From assembly GCA_035544955.1 (NCBI GenBank), contig DASZZN010000023.1, positions 42,812 through 106,811 of the forward strand: 64,000 nt of DNA. Reading direction: 5' to 3'. The notes under the pieces were generated by a model. The model worked only from the letters and a program-made list of their open reading frames with translations. It was not told the DNA's origin and searched no databases. The translations under genes and the position numbers were made by a program. Below are positions 24,800 to 32,392 of this stretch, piece by piece (the stretch's first letter is position 1; each line of letters begins with the position of its first letter). This stretch comes from Candidatus Dormiibacterota bacterium. Lineage in GTDB: Bacteria; Chloroflexota; Dormibacteria; CF-121.

Positions 24800-27700
24800 T
24801 TAACGTGTAGCCCCAGTGCCGGCTGGTTCCTTGTCTTGTACGGGCTTGACGTTCGATGGAACGGCAGCGCCACCCAGGGCCGGTGGCACGTAGGGACCGC
24901 TTGGCACAACGACCGTGCTGCCAGTCGCAGCACTGACTGGTACAGGCGGTCCGACGGCCTCCGGGACGCCGCCTTCGGTGACGCCGAATACGCTGCCCGC
25001 CGGTGCCTCCCCCCACTCAGAAAACTCGATTCCGTCGAGCGGCGTGGGTTTCTTGAAGCCAGCAGTCCTGGCCGTTACGGGATCGAGTGTGAATCGGACT
25101 GTCCCAGGAGCGTATCGCGCTCGCTGGAGAGCGAGATCGACGATGAGCTCGGCGAGGCTGTATTGCGCTGACTTGGCCCGGGGAACCCACCAACCCACCT
25201 GCTTCGACAGCATTGCACTCGGGTAACAGTCTCGGATGGGATCAAAAATCGACGGATCCTTCTGAATCGCCTCAATCCAACCATCGAATTCGGGATATTG
25301 GTTCCGGTAGGCCGGATCCAGCATGTACTGGTGTACCGACCTCAAGTCGATAATGCGAGTCATTCCGCCGTGCTCGTCGAGCACATCGAGGGGGATATCG
25401 TCCCCCTTGAAAAGGAAGGAGTTCGGGTCGTCGCGAACGACCTGTCTCATTGCTTCCCAGGGCGTCAGTTTGGGATCGGCCTGCAGCTTGACGTCGACCC
25501 GCTTGAAAAACTCCGTCTTGACGGCATCGGTCAATCCGACACTCGGGTCGCGATTGACGAAGTCAATCTTGTCAGCTCCTACAGCATCTCCACGGGCCTC
25601 CGCCTCTCTGCTCAGCGCGTCAACCAAGTCGGGCAGCTTAGTGGGCCGCGGGCCCCCGGCGGTTGTTGTTCCCGAGCTCGTTGATGTCGGCGTGGTGTCC
25701 GGTTCGGAACCGAGCTTCTCCTTAGCCCAGTCGAGGGCACCTTTGCCAACCAGTTTGCCGCCTGCCCACAATTCGGCCCCCACGGCACCGGCTCCAGTCA
25801 TTCCGCCCTCAATACCCGCCGCTGGCAATTCGATGGGCCGAACGAATGGGCTGCTGCCGCCACCCTTCGCAGCCAACGCAATCATCACCAGGGAAACAAG
25901 GCCCGTTGTGATTTTTTCCGTACGTGCCTCGGCGTCGAGATTCAGCTCCTTCCCCGTCGCGATCGACGATGACGTGATGCCTTCGTAGAGGGATGTGAAA
26001 CCGGTTGCATCGGACACCGAGAGGAGCAACAACGCCCCAACGCCCATGTTGGCCGTTTCCGGGCTGTGGCTACGCTGGTAATAGGCGTAAATCGCACCAG
26101 CCGCCAGGAGGATGGCTCCCGCGATCATCATGGCGCCGAACGCCGTGAGCGCGACGCCGAAGAAAGCAGCGACGAAAGCGACCACGAGGGCCAGCGCGAT
26201 GACGATCACGAGGCCAATCAGCAGGCCGCCAAGCGCCTTCAGGATGCCCATACCGATTTGGGCAAACAGGCTGCGCTCGTGTTCCTCTTTGGCCTTGTCA
26301 GCAGCCGCCTTGACGTTGGCTTGCAGTCCCGGCAACGGTTCCTTTGCCTTGGCTACTGACTGGTCCGCCGCCTTGGCCGAGTCTTCCGCGAACTGGTCAT
26401 TGAGCTTGACGGGACTGGCGACGGCTTGTGTCGCGGCTGTTTTGATCTGATCCAGTGACCCGCTCGTGATCGTGTCGTGGTGCTTACCCAGCGCATCGAC
26501 GACAGTTGCCACTGATTCCTTCCGCTTTGCGGTCGTCGACTTGATATGGCTGATCGCCGGCAGCAAGCCTTTATCGGCGCTTTGACTCGCGGCTGAAGCA
26601 ACGGCGCCGAGTCCCTGCACAACCTGCGCGCTGGTTTTGCCAAGACCGGCAGCAACGTGACCATGAGCGGCGTCGATCTGTGCCTGAGTAGCCGCACCAG
26701 CGTGAGCCAGGTTCGAATGCTCGGCTGCGAGGACCTCATCTACCGCAGACGGATCCGGCATCTGCACCGAGAGGAGCTGCCCGGTCAGTTGAGCCGCGCG
26801 CCGCTCGATTTGCGCCGACTGATCTTGTGCCGCGTGCTCGACGGCCGACGCAGCTTGCCTGCCGGCTCGATTCAGTTGCTCGGCCTGTTTCTTGCCACCC
26901 GACTCAATTAACTGGATGGCTGCGGACTCCGAGTGTGTCAGCGCCGTGCTTACATGTGACTCGACGCCGGACAGCTGCTGGACCGAGGCACCGGTAATGC
27001 TGTGCAGCTCGGCGGCTGCAGCCTGGCTCTCGGCACGGATCGCTTGCGTCACCTGTGGTACCGCGTCGGTTATCTGCTTGTCGACAGTCGAGGCGTATTC
27101 CGCATGCTTCCGGTCAAAGGTCGGCGCGCCGCCTCGCAGCTCACGGCCGATGCCTGGTCCCTTCGCGGCGATGTCCGCAGCCGTCTCCCCCGCCACCTTC
27201 ATCGCGGCTTGCGCTTGTGCCCTTCCGGTGTCATCTGAACCATATTTGGCGGCCTCCCGCATGCCAATCTCTCGCGCCGCCAGTGCGCCAGCTGCGATCT
27301 CTGCTTCGGCGCGCGTGGCGTTCGCCTGCGCGGTCTCCCCTGGCCGCCCACGCTCCTCTTCGAGCTTCTGATGCATCTGCGTCCGCTGCGCTTGGGTCTC
27401 CGTGGTAAAGGCTTCGAGTCGTTTCGCGGTGGACGTTTCAATCAGCTGATGATCCTGCTCGGTAGCGGCTTGGATCGCCTGATGCTCTGCATCCACCTGC
27501 ATACCGAGGTCCCCCCGTTTCTTGACGAAGCCTGCCGAGACCTCGGACTTCTTCCGGGCGATGCCACCCTGGATAGTCGCGCGCTCCGCTGCGACCTGGC
27601 CGAAGATCGCCTCTTTGGTTCCGGCAGCCTTTTGCTTGATTGACGTCGCGTGTGTCAGCGCAGCTAGCTTCAGCTGGCTTACCTGAGCCTCGACCGTAGC

Positions 27701-28174
27701 CCGGGCCGACACGGCATCATAGCCGGGCTGAGGCGTCGTCGATGCATCCGCAGGCGCCGCTGCCGGCGGCGGAGGAACGGGCGTTACGTCAACCGTGGGA
27801 GCAGCTTCGACGGCCGGAAGAATCTCGGTGCTGCCTGATGTCGATTTTGACTCAGCGACGATGTCGGTTGAACCTGGGCGACCCGGCGGCGCCGGAAGTT
27901 GGACCGGTGGGCCGCTCGCCACACGCGGCAGCTTGACCGCCGGCGGGCTCGGGATGGGCTGAGCCGCTGGGTGCCGTGCCAGAGATGACGTCACCAGTTG
28001 AGTAACGGCGGAATTCCCTGCGAGGCCTTGCAGGCTCAGGAGCTCCATGGGTGAGATCGGTGCCCCATGACCCAGTGGTAGCGCAGGAGTTTTCCCACCA
28101 TCCTGATCACCGTGGGCAGCTTGCCGCCGGCTGGTTTCGGCTTGGTCGTCCTGAAGCGCGCGTATGCCGTCCAC
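24800..28174 (-). CDS. Large putative eCIS effector with N-terminal LQxxAGN motif
   Basis: A 1124-residue multidomain protein. Residues 40-61 hold SPMELLSLQGLAGNSAVTQL, matching a segment of the DUF4157 protein encoded divergently. Pro/Thr-rich linkers follow (about 65-150), then a long Ala/Gln/Glu-rich helical region (about 150-620), a hydrophobic cluster of two or three membrane helices (about 638-698), a Ser/Thr/Pro linker and a C-terminal domain of roughly 270 residues with no family I recognise. The GTG start is chosen over more distal starts because GAAGG lies seven bases upstream, a TTGACC-17-CTCAAT promoter ends just before it, and the motif then falls at the same depth as in the DUF4157 protein. 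A translocated toxin or pore-type cargo is plausible but unproven. Confidence 0.75.
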   Translation of the reverse strand: MDGIRALQDDQAETSRRQAAHGDQDGGKTPALPLGHGAPISPMELLSLQGLAGNSAVTQLVTSSLARHPAAQPIPSPPAVKLPRVASGPPVQLPAPPGRPGSTDIVAESKSTSGSTEILPAVEAAPTVDVTPVPPPPAAAPADASTTPQPGYDAVSARATVEAQVSQLKLAALTHATSIKQKAAGTKEAIFGQVAAERATIQGGIARKKSEVSAGFVKKRGDLGMQVDAEHQAIQAATEQDHQLIETSTAKRLEAFTTETQAQRTQMHQKLEEERGRPGETAQANATRAEAEIAAGALAAREIGMREAAKYGSDDTGRAQAQAAMKVAGETAADIAAKGPGIGRELRGGAPTFDRKHAEYASTVDKQITDAVPQVTQAIRAESQAAAAELHSITGASVQQLSGVESHVSTALTHSESAAIQLIESGGKKQAEQLNRAGRQAASAVEHAAQDQSAQIERRAAQLTGQLLSVQMPDPSAVDEVLAAEHSNLAHAGAATQAQIDAAHGHVAAGLGKTSAQVVQGLGAVASAASQSADKGLLPAISHIKSTTAKRKESVATVVDALGKHHDTITSGSLDQIKTAATQAVASPVKLNDQFAEDSAKAADQSVAKAKEPLPGLQANVKAAADKAKEEHERSLFAQIGMGILKALGGLLIGLVIVIALALVVAFVAAFFGVALTAFGAMMIAGAILLAAGAIYAYYQRSHSPETANMGVGALLLLSVSDATGFTSLYEGITSSSIATGKELNLDAEARTEKITTGLVSLVMIALAAKGGGSSPFVRPIELPAAGIEGGMTGAGAVGAELWAGGKLVGKGALDWAKEKLGSEPDTTPTSTSSGTTTAGGPRPTKLPDLVDALSREAEARGDAVGADKIDFVNRDPSVGLTDAVKTEFFKRVDVKLQADPKLTPWEAMRQVVRDDPNSFLFKGDDIPLDVLDEHGGMTRIIDLRSVHQYMLDPAYRNQYPEFDGWIEAIQKDPSIFDPIRDCYPSAMLSKQVGWWVPRAKSAQYSLAELIVDLALQRARYAPGTVRFTLDPVTARTAGFKKPTPLDGIEFSEWGEAPAGSVFGVTEGGVPEAVGPPVPVSAATGSTVVVPSGPYVPPALGGAAVPSNVKPVQDKEPAGTGATR

Positions 28175-28190
28175 CTGGTGGCCTTCACTG

Positions 28191-28219
28191 ATTGAGCATT
28201 GGAATCGGGCGACGGTCAA
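28191..28219 (-). promoter_or_regulatory. Promoter of the putative effector gene
   Basis: On the minus strand TTGACC (28219-28214) and CTCAAT (28196-28191) are 17 bp apart. Initiation would fall about ten bases before the GTG at 28174 and after all longer start candidates, which supports that start. Confidence 0.4.
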
Positions 28220-28331
28220 CCGTCGGCCGGGCAGCCGCGAGTGAACCGAATTCTGCCTCATGGGGAAGTGCGCGCGTTGCGTGCTCCGAACATGGGAGTA
28301 ACACTTCCGTCCACAAGCCGTCCGATCCTTG

Positions 28332-28347
28332 TTGCCCCTTCGGGCAA
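28332..28347. promoter_or_regulatory. Small perfect hairpin in the effector/DUF4157 intergenic region
   Basis: TTGCCC and GGGCAA pair perfectly around the tetraloop CTTC. It overlaps one end of the 19-bp motif shared with the sheath promoter region. Function unknown. Confidence 0.3.
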
Positions 28348-28359
28348 GCGGCAATGCCC
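28341..28359 (-). promoter_or_regulatory. 19-bp motif shared with the sheath promoter region, copy 1
   Basis: GGGCATTGCCGCTTGCCCG on the minus strand differs at one base from 32283-32301. It is partly palindromic (GGGCA...TGCCC). A gap of 21 bp separates it from the TTGACC (28381-28386) of the DUF4157 promoter; the second copy is about 20 bp from a weak -35 of the sheath gene. A common activator site is the likely meaning. Confidence 0.5.
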
Positions 28360-28380
28360 CGAGACCTGCGCCGTTGAGCG

Positions 28381-28409
28381 TTGACCCGAGCGGCCAATTG
28401 GAGTGAGAT
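28381..28409 (+). promoter_or_regulatory. Candidate promoter of the DUF4157 gene
   Basis: TTGACC (28381-28386), 17 bp, then TGAGAT (28404-28409). The -10 is weak (three of six), as expected if activated from the motif 21 bp upstream. Confidence 0.35.
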
Positions 28410-28468
28410 CAGGCGGAAGGACCTTGCGCGCCTGTTGGTAGCAGCGTGAGTTCGACGGAGGCATAAGC

Positions 28469-29203
28469 ATGCAATCGCACGAAAACGATCTTCTGATCAG
28501 TCCGGAGAGCCACCAGGCGCCAACTCGGCAAAAAGACGCCGCGGAGTCGGTCGGCCCCGAAGCGCTGATGCACGGCCGCACCGATGTATTGACTCCGTCC
28601 GCCGTGATGCACCTGCAAAAGACGGCCGGGAATGCCAGCGTCACCGCTGCACTCGAGGAACAGGTGACGTCGCCAGTCAAGGACGTCGTCGGCTCCGGAG
28701 GCGGGTCCCCGCTCGATCGCGACACTCGCAGCTTCATGGAGTCCCGCCTGGGCGCTGACTTCAGCGACGTCCGGGTCCACAGCGGTGGCAAGGCCACCGA
28801 GTCGGCGCGTTCCGTCCAGGCGCACGCCTACACCGTCGGCAACGACGTCGTTTTCCAGTCAGACAAGTACGCGCCCGAGAGTGACTCCGGCAAGCGCATG
28901 CTGGCGCACGAGCTGACCCATGTCGTGCAACAGCGATCGGGGCCTGTCGACGGCACGCCGGCCGCGGGCGGCATCCAGGTCAGCCATCCGTCAGATCGGT
29001 TTGAGCAGGCCGCGGAAACCAGCGCCGATCGGGTCATGTCGGCCGCGGCACCGAGCGCCGAGTCGCATGCGGCCGCGGCCCCTGCTGTGCAGCGCGCCGA
29101 CGCGGGTGCTCCGCAAGAGGAGACGGAAGAGCCGGCGACCGCCCAGCCGTACGCGATCCAGCGTACAGAGGCTGGGGGGGAAGATAAAGACGAGGATGAG
29201 TAG
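28469..29203 (+). CDS. DUF4157 (eCIS core domain) protein
   Basis: A 244-residue protein with an intact HExxH-like motif in AHELTHVVQQR (147-151) inside a DUF4157 domain (about 78-156), the signature domain of extracellular contractile injection system loci and often fused to toxins. The N-terminal part carries LTPSAVMHLQKTAGNASVT (41-59), the same motif as in the divergent effector. The C-terminal tail is Ala/Glu-rich and has VQR and IQR units (PAVQRADAG, YAIQRTEAG) like those repeated in the 616-residue protein of the structural operon. ATG follows GGAGG. It may be a metallopeptidase, a cargo adaptor or a small effector. It ends seven bases from the convergent AAA+ gene. Confidence 0.88.
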   Translation: MQSHENDLLISPESHQAPTRQKDAAESVGPEALMHGRTDVLTPSAVMHLQKTAGNASVTAALEEQVTSPVKDVVGSGGGSPLDRDTRSFMESRLGADFSDVRVHSGGKATESARSVQAHAYTVGNDVVFQSDKYAPESDSGKRMLAHELTHVVQQRSGPVDGTPAAGGIQVSHPSDRFEQAAETSADRVMSAAAPSAESHAAAAPAVQRADAGAPQEETEEPATAQPYAIQRTEAGGEDKDEDE

Positions 29204-29209
29204 CGGCCT

Positions 29210-31336
29210 CTAACCGAGGAAGTGGTAGTAGGGGCCGAACTCCGACTCGACACAGAGGCGACCCATTTTCAGGTACTCGCGCTGCGTCGCTCTGATCAAG
29301 TGGGCCATCGATAACGGCTGACCCTGCTCGGCGGCAGCGTAGGCCGCCGCCACGACGATGTTCCGGATCCCACCGCCGGCCAGCTTGAACGACTCGGCCA
29401 GAAAGGCCAGATCAAGATCTCCGGCGCGAGGCATCGCGGTCCCCAGGCTTCGCTCCCACAACTTCAGCCGATATTCCCGCTCGGGTTCGGGAAAGTCGAC
29501 CAGTGAGTCCAGACGGCGGGTGAAGGCCTCGTCGAGGTTGGACCGCAGGTTGGTGGCCAGGATGGCGATGCCGTCGAAGAGCTCCATCCGCTGGAGCAGG
29601 TAAGCGACCTCGACGTTGGCATAGCGATCGTGCGCATCGCTGACTTCGGAACGCTTGCCAAACAGCGCATCGGCCTCATCGAAAAGGATCACCCCGTTGA
29701 CGCGCTCCGCTTCGGCGAAGATGCGGTCGAGGTTTTTCTCGGTCTCGCCGACGTACTTGTCGACCACCGTGGCCAGATCCACGGTGTAAAGGTCAAGGCC
29801 GAGCTCGCTGGCGAGCACCTCGGCCGCCATCGTCTTACCCGTCCCCGAGGGCCCGGCGAACAATGCAGTCAATCCGCGGCGGCGCGCCGACGGGCCGCCC
29901 ATCTTCCAAACATCGAGCACCTGCTCGCGATAACGCGCACGCGTCAGGAGTTCCTTGAGCTGCGCCATCGTGTCGGGCGGCAGAACCAGGTCAACAAAAC
30001 CAACCGCGGGCTGGATACGGCGCGCCAGACGTTCGAGGCCGGCGGCGTTCTGCGCACGGGCGCCCGCTTTGAGCTCGTCCTCGTCGAGGGGGATCTCGCG
30101 GGCATGCGCCTCCATTCGGGCCGCGAGCGCAGCCCGATGCACCTGCTCCGCCGTCAGCCGGAACTGCGCCATGGTGCCTGCGAGATCGAGCCCGGGCGGC
30201 GTGTCCCCGTTGAGATTCCGGCGCCACAGCTCCGCGCGCTGGACCGCGTCCGGGATGGGCGCCTCACAAATGAAGGGCACGTCGCGCGCCCAGCCCGGAT
30301 CCCAACTCCGGGCGCCGACGAGGACGACCATCGAGGGCATCTCCGAAAAGGCGCGAACCGCTGGAAGTCCCTTCGCGATCAGGACCTCGACCGGGCCGGC
30401 GACGACGCCCGCTCCCGTCAGGCCGGCCTCCCGCGCGGTCAGGGCGGCGACGATCGCGAGGTCATCTTCCGGGCGCAAGCGCTCGAGATCAAGCGCCAGC
30501 GTCGGTCGGCCGACCTGCGCGAAGGCGCTCGACGCGAGCGCCGCGCCGGATGCTCCCGGGCGCTCGCGAATGTAGGCAAGCCTCCCCCCACCCCGACCCT
30601 CCCTCCCAAGGGGGGAGGGAGATTCGGCGCTCGGTTCATCCTGCATCCACCGCACCAACGTCGCCGCCTGCTCCGGCGCCGCGGGTTCGGATTCGTAAGC
30701 CAGAGACGCGACCCCGGCGTCGGGGATGTCGCTCCCCAGCAAATGGGCGGCGACACGGTCGGGCACGCGCAGTGGCCGGGTCAGGACCGGCCGATCGTTT
30801 TCTTCAACCTGCACCAGGTACTCGTCAACCAGTGGCGCGCCGGGCGCGAGGCGGCTCCGCGCATAGGCGCTGCTCGATGGCAAACCGCATAGCTCCAGTC
30901 CGAGCCCGACGCTGGCGCGACGGCGCGAGACATCGTCCTGCAGATAGCCATATAAGCGCTCAAAGCGCGCGTCGACATCCGGGGCCATCGCGATCAGGAG
31001 TAACTCGATGTCGATCTCGTCGAGGTGAAAATTGCGGGCCAGGCGGCGCAGTCGCAGGTCGGCACCTTCCCGCTCGGCGCCATCGGCGGCGGCTTCGATC
31101 TCGTCGCATGCCTTCGCCGCGTCAGGATCGGGGGCAACCGGGCCGGCTTTCTCCGCCAGCAAGCGGTCGACATGAACCTGCGAAATGTAGAGCCCGCGAA
31201 ATCGATCGTCGGTCTCCGGATCCGTCGCCCGGCGGCGCGCGACGGCCGCGCGGACGCGCGCCTCGACCAGCTCCAGCCGACGCAGCACGTGGACGAGGGA
31301 CGGATCGGCGACGGCGGTCAGGCCTGGCGCCGACAT
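29210..31336 (-). CDS. eCIS-associated AAA+ ATPase (Afp15/Pvc15-like)
   Basis: A 708-residue ATPase. The N-terminal 230 residues are a helical/winged-helix-like domain, followed by a degenerate AAA module (about 255-400) and an active AAA+ module with Walker A GPSGTGKT near 495, Walker B VILFDEAD near 552 and a sensor region ILATNLRSNLDEAFTRR. Homologues in Afp/PVC particles are essential for assembly or recycling. The frame is open upstream, but MSAPGLTAVADP starts four bases after the stop of the DUF4255 gene and the upstream part reads as out-of-frame sequence of that gene. A GC-rich palindromic repeat (30581-30626) is inserted in frame at about residues 237-252, coding SPSPLGREGRGGG in the interdomain linker. 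Confidence 0.9.
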   Translation of the reverse strand: MSAPGLTAVADPSLVHVLRRLELVEARVRAAVARRRATDPETDDRFRGLYISQVHVDRLLAEKAGPVAPDPDAAKACDEIEAAADGAEREGADLRLRRLARNFHLDEIDIELLLIAMAPDVDARFERLYGYLQDDVSRRRASVGLGLELCGLPSSSAYARSRLAPGAPLVDEYLVQVEENDRPVLTRPLRVPDRVAAHLLGSDIPDAGVASLAYESEPAAPEQAATLVRWMQDEPSAESPSPLGREGRGGGRLAYIRERPGASGAALASSAFAQVGRPTLALDLERLRPEDDLAIVAALTAREAGLTGAGVVAGPVEVLIAKGLPAVRAFSEMPSMVVLVGARSWDPGWARDVPFICEAPIPDAVQRAELWRRNLNGDTPPGLDLAGTMAQFRLTAEQVHRAALAARMEAHAREIPLDEDELKAGARAQNAAGLERLARRIQPAVGFVDLVLPPDTMAQLKELLTRARYREQVLDVWKMGGPSARRRGLTALFAGPSGTGKTMAAEVLASELGLDLYTVDLATVVDKYVGETEKNLDRIFAEAERVNGVILFDEADALFGKRSEVSDAHDRYANVEVAYLLQRMELFDGIAILATNLRSNLDEAFTRRLDSLVDFPEPEREYRLKLWERSLGTAMPRAGDLDLAFLAESFKLAGGGIRNIVVAAAYAAAEQGQPLSMAHLIRATQREYLKMGRLCVESEFGPYYHFLG
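30581..30626. repeat. GC-rich palindromic interspersed repeat, copy 3, inside a coding region
   Basis: CTCCCTCCC (30599-30607) and GGGAGGGAG (30613-30621) form a perfect 9-bp stem; the flanking GGGGTGGGGGG run and a GAAT border match copy 1 closely. It lies within the AAA+ ATPase gene, keeps the frame and is translated as a Gly/Arg/Pro-rich linker. Confidence 0.65.
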
Positions 31337-31340
31337 CGGC

Positions 31341-32171
31341 TTAGGAGCGGTTGACGCCGCGAATGCGCAGGATGCGACCGGGCTGCTTCTCTTTCCCGGA
31401 GCGAACCACTTCTTCCTGGTAGGGCGCAACACCGGGCTTGTCAACCGGCTCGCCCGGCTTGAGCCGCCCCGAGGCCTTCGGCCCGCCGGGTCCGGGCGCG
31501 CCGACCGGCTTGGCACCCTCGGCGGCTGCCGCGCCGCGGCGAGCTCTGCCGCCCCGCGCTGCTGGCGTCGCCCCATCTTCGGCCTCGCCGTCGGGTCCCG
31601 CGAAGGTGAATCGCGGCTCTTCGAGGACCGGCGGACCGGCGGGAACGGCCACCTTGACTTCGAAGGGTGCATTCACAACCAGGTCGAGGGACGCCTTGAG
31701 CTCGCCGCCCAACGCTGACCAGACGTCGGAGATCGACCGGTCCTGTGGGGGCGGAAGGGCGATGTTGAGCAGGATTGGTTGACGCGCGTCGGCGAGCACC
31801 CCGCTGAGCGTGTCGGCCGGCATGGTTGGATGCCGCAAGAAGCACGCGAGCAGCGAGGAGAGCAGACGGTGTTCGTCTTCGGGCCGCTGTGTCCATGCCG
31901 TCACGAGATAGGAGAGCTTGAATCGGCGTGGCGGCGGCCGGCGCTCGGTGACCAGTCGGGAATTGCTGGCATCGCCGCGGATGTCCTGCCACATCACCTC
32001 GCGCTGTTCGAGGTCCTCGCGGATGTCGTAGAGATAAAGATCTACGGTCGGAGTGTTGCGCCGCGAAGACCATTCCTTGTTCGGCGCATCGAATGCGATG
32101 TCGGCTTTCGATCCGTTGAGGGCATCCCGTTTTACGAGGGCGCGCAGGGACTCATCCACGTCCTGGATCAT
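31341..32171 (-). CDS. DUF4255 (Pvc16-type) cap/terminator protein
   Basis: A 276-residue protein. Residues 1-180 are a DUF4255 domain: NTPTVDLYLYDIREDLEQR and KLSYLVTAWTQRPEDEHRLL are characteristic, the latter followed by the LLSSLLACFLRHPTMP segment. In PVC/Afp particles this family forms the cap that ends tube and sheath growth. The C-terminal 90 residues are a low-complexity Ala/Gly/Pro/Lys tail, often present in these proteins and likely disordered. It is divergent from the sheath gene across a 221-base regulatory region and four bases upstream of the AAA+ gene. Confidence 0.88.
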   Translation of the reverse strand: MIQDVDESLRALVKRDALNGSKADIAFDAPNKEWSSRRNTPTVDLYLYDIREDLEQREVMWQDIRGDASNSRLVTERRPPPRRFKLSYLVTAWTQRPEDEHRLLSSLLACFLRHPTMPADTLSGVLADARQPILLNIALPPPQDRSISDVWSALGGELKASLDLVVNAPFEVKVAVPAGPPVLEEPRFTFAGPDGEAEDGATPAARGGRARRGAAAAEGAKPVGAPGPGGPKASGRLKPGEPVDKPGVAPYQEEVVRSGKEKQPGRILRIRGVNRS

Positions 32172-32282
32172 CGCTCTCTAGGGTTGCCGCTTCGGTCGCG
32201 CCTCACAAGTCGTCTGCGGGCAGCCGTTGGGGTCAAGTTCCTGCCTGATTGGGCAACCTCGAGCAAAGCTTGCCGTCCCTTC

Positions 32283-32301
32283 GGGCATTGCCGCTTACCC
32301 G
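32283..32301 (+). promoter_or_regulatory. 19-bp motif shared with the effector/DUF4157 region, copy 2
   Basis: GGGCATTGCCGCTTACCCG, identical at 18 of 19 positions to 28359-28341. It lies about 90 bases before the sheath ATG in the DUF4255/sheath divergent gap. Directly overlapping its end is CCCGTTCACTG (32298-32308), which resembles the CCCGTTAAGTG repeat unit of the LuxR promoter at 9 of 11 positions. Confidence 0.5.
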
Positions 32302-32392
32302 TTCACTGGCCCGCTCGTCCCTTGTGGCGAACGAGCGCCGATGCGACGCTCGGTTCCGTACCTGACGGCATTCAACAGGGAGGAGATTGCCC

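Noticed and set aside
28174..28354. Longer N-terminus for the effector gene
   Set aside because: The upstream starts lie within or before the predicted promoter, have no ribosome binding site and give Arg/His-rich non-conserved sequence.
29210..31672. 820-residue version of the AAA+ ATPase
   Set aside because: The first 112 residues are out-of-frame DUF4255 gene sequence, and a start four bases after that gene's stop gives the domain boundary expected for the family.
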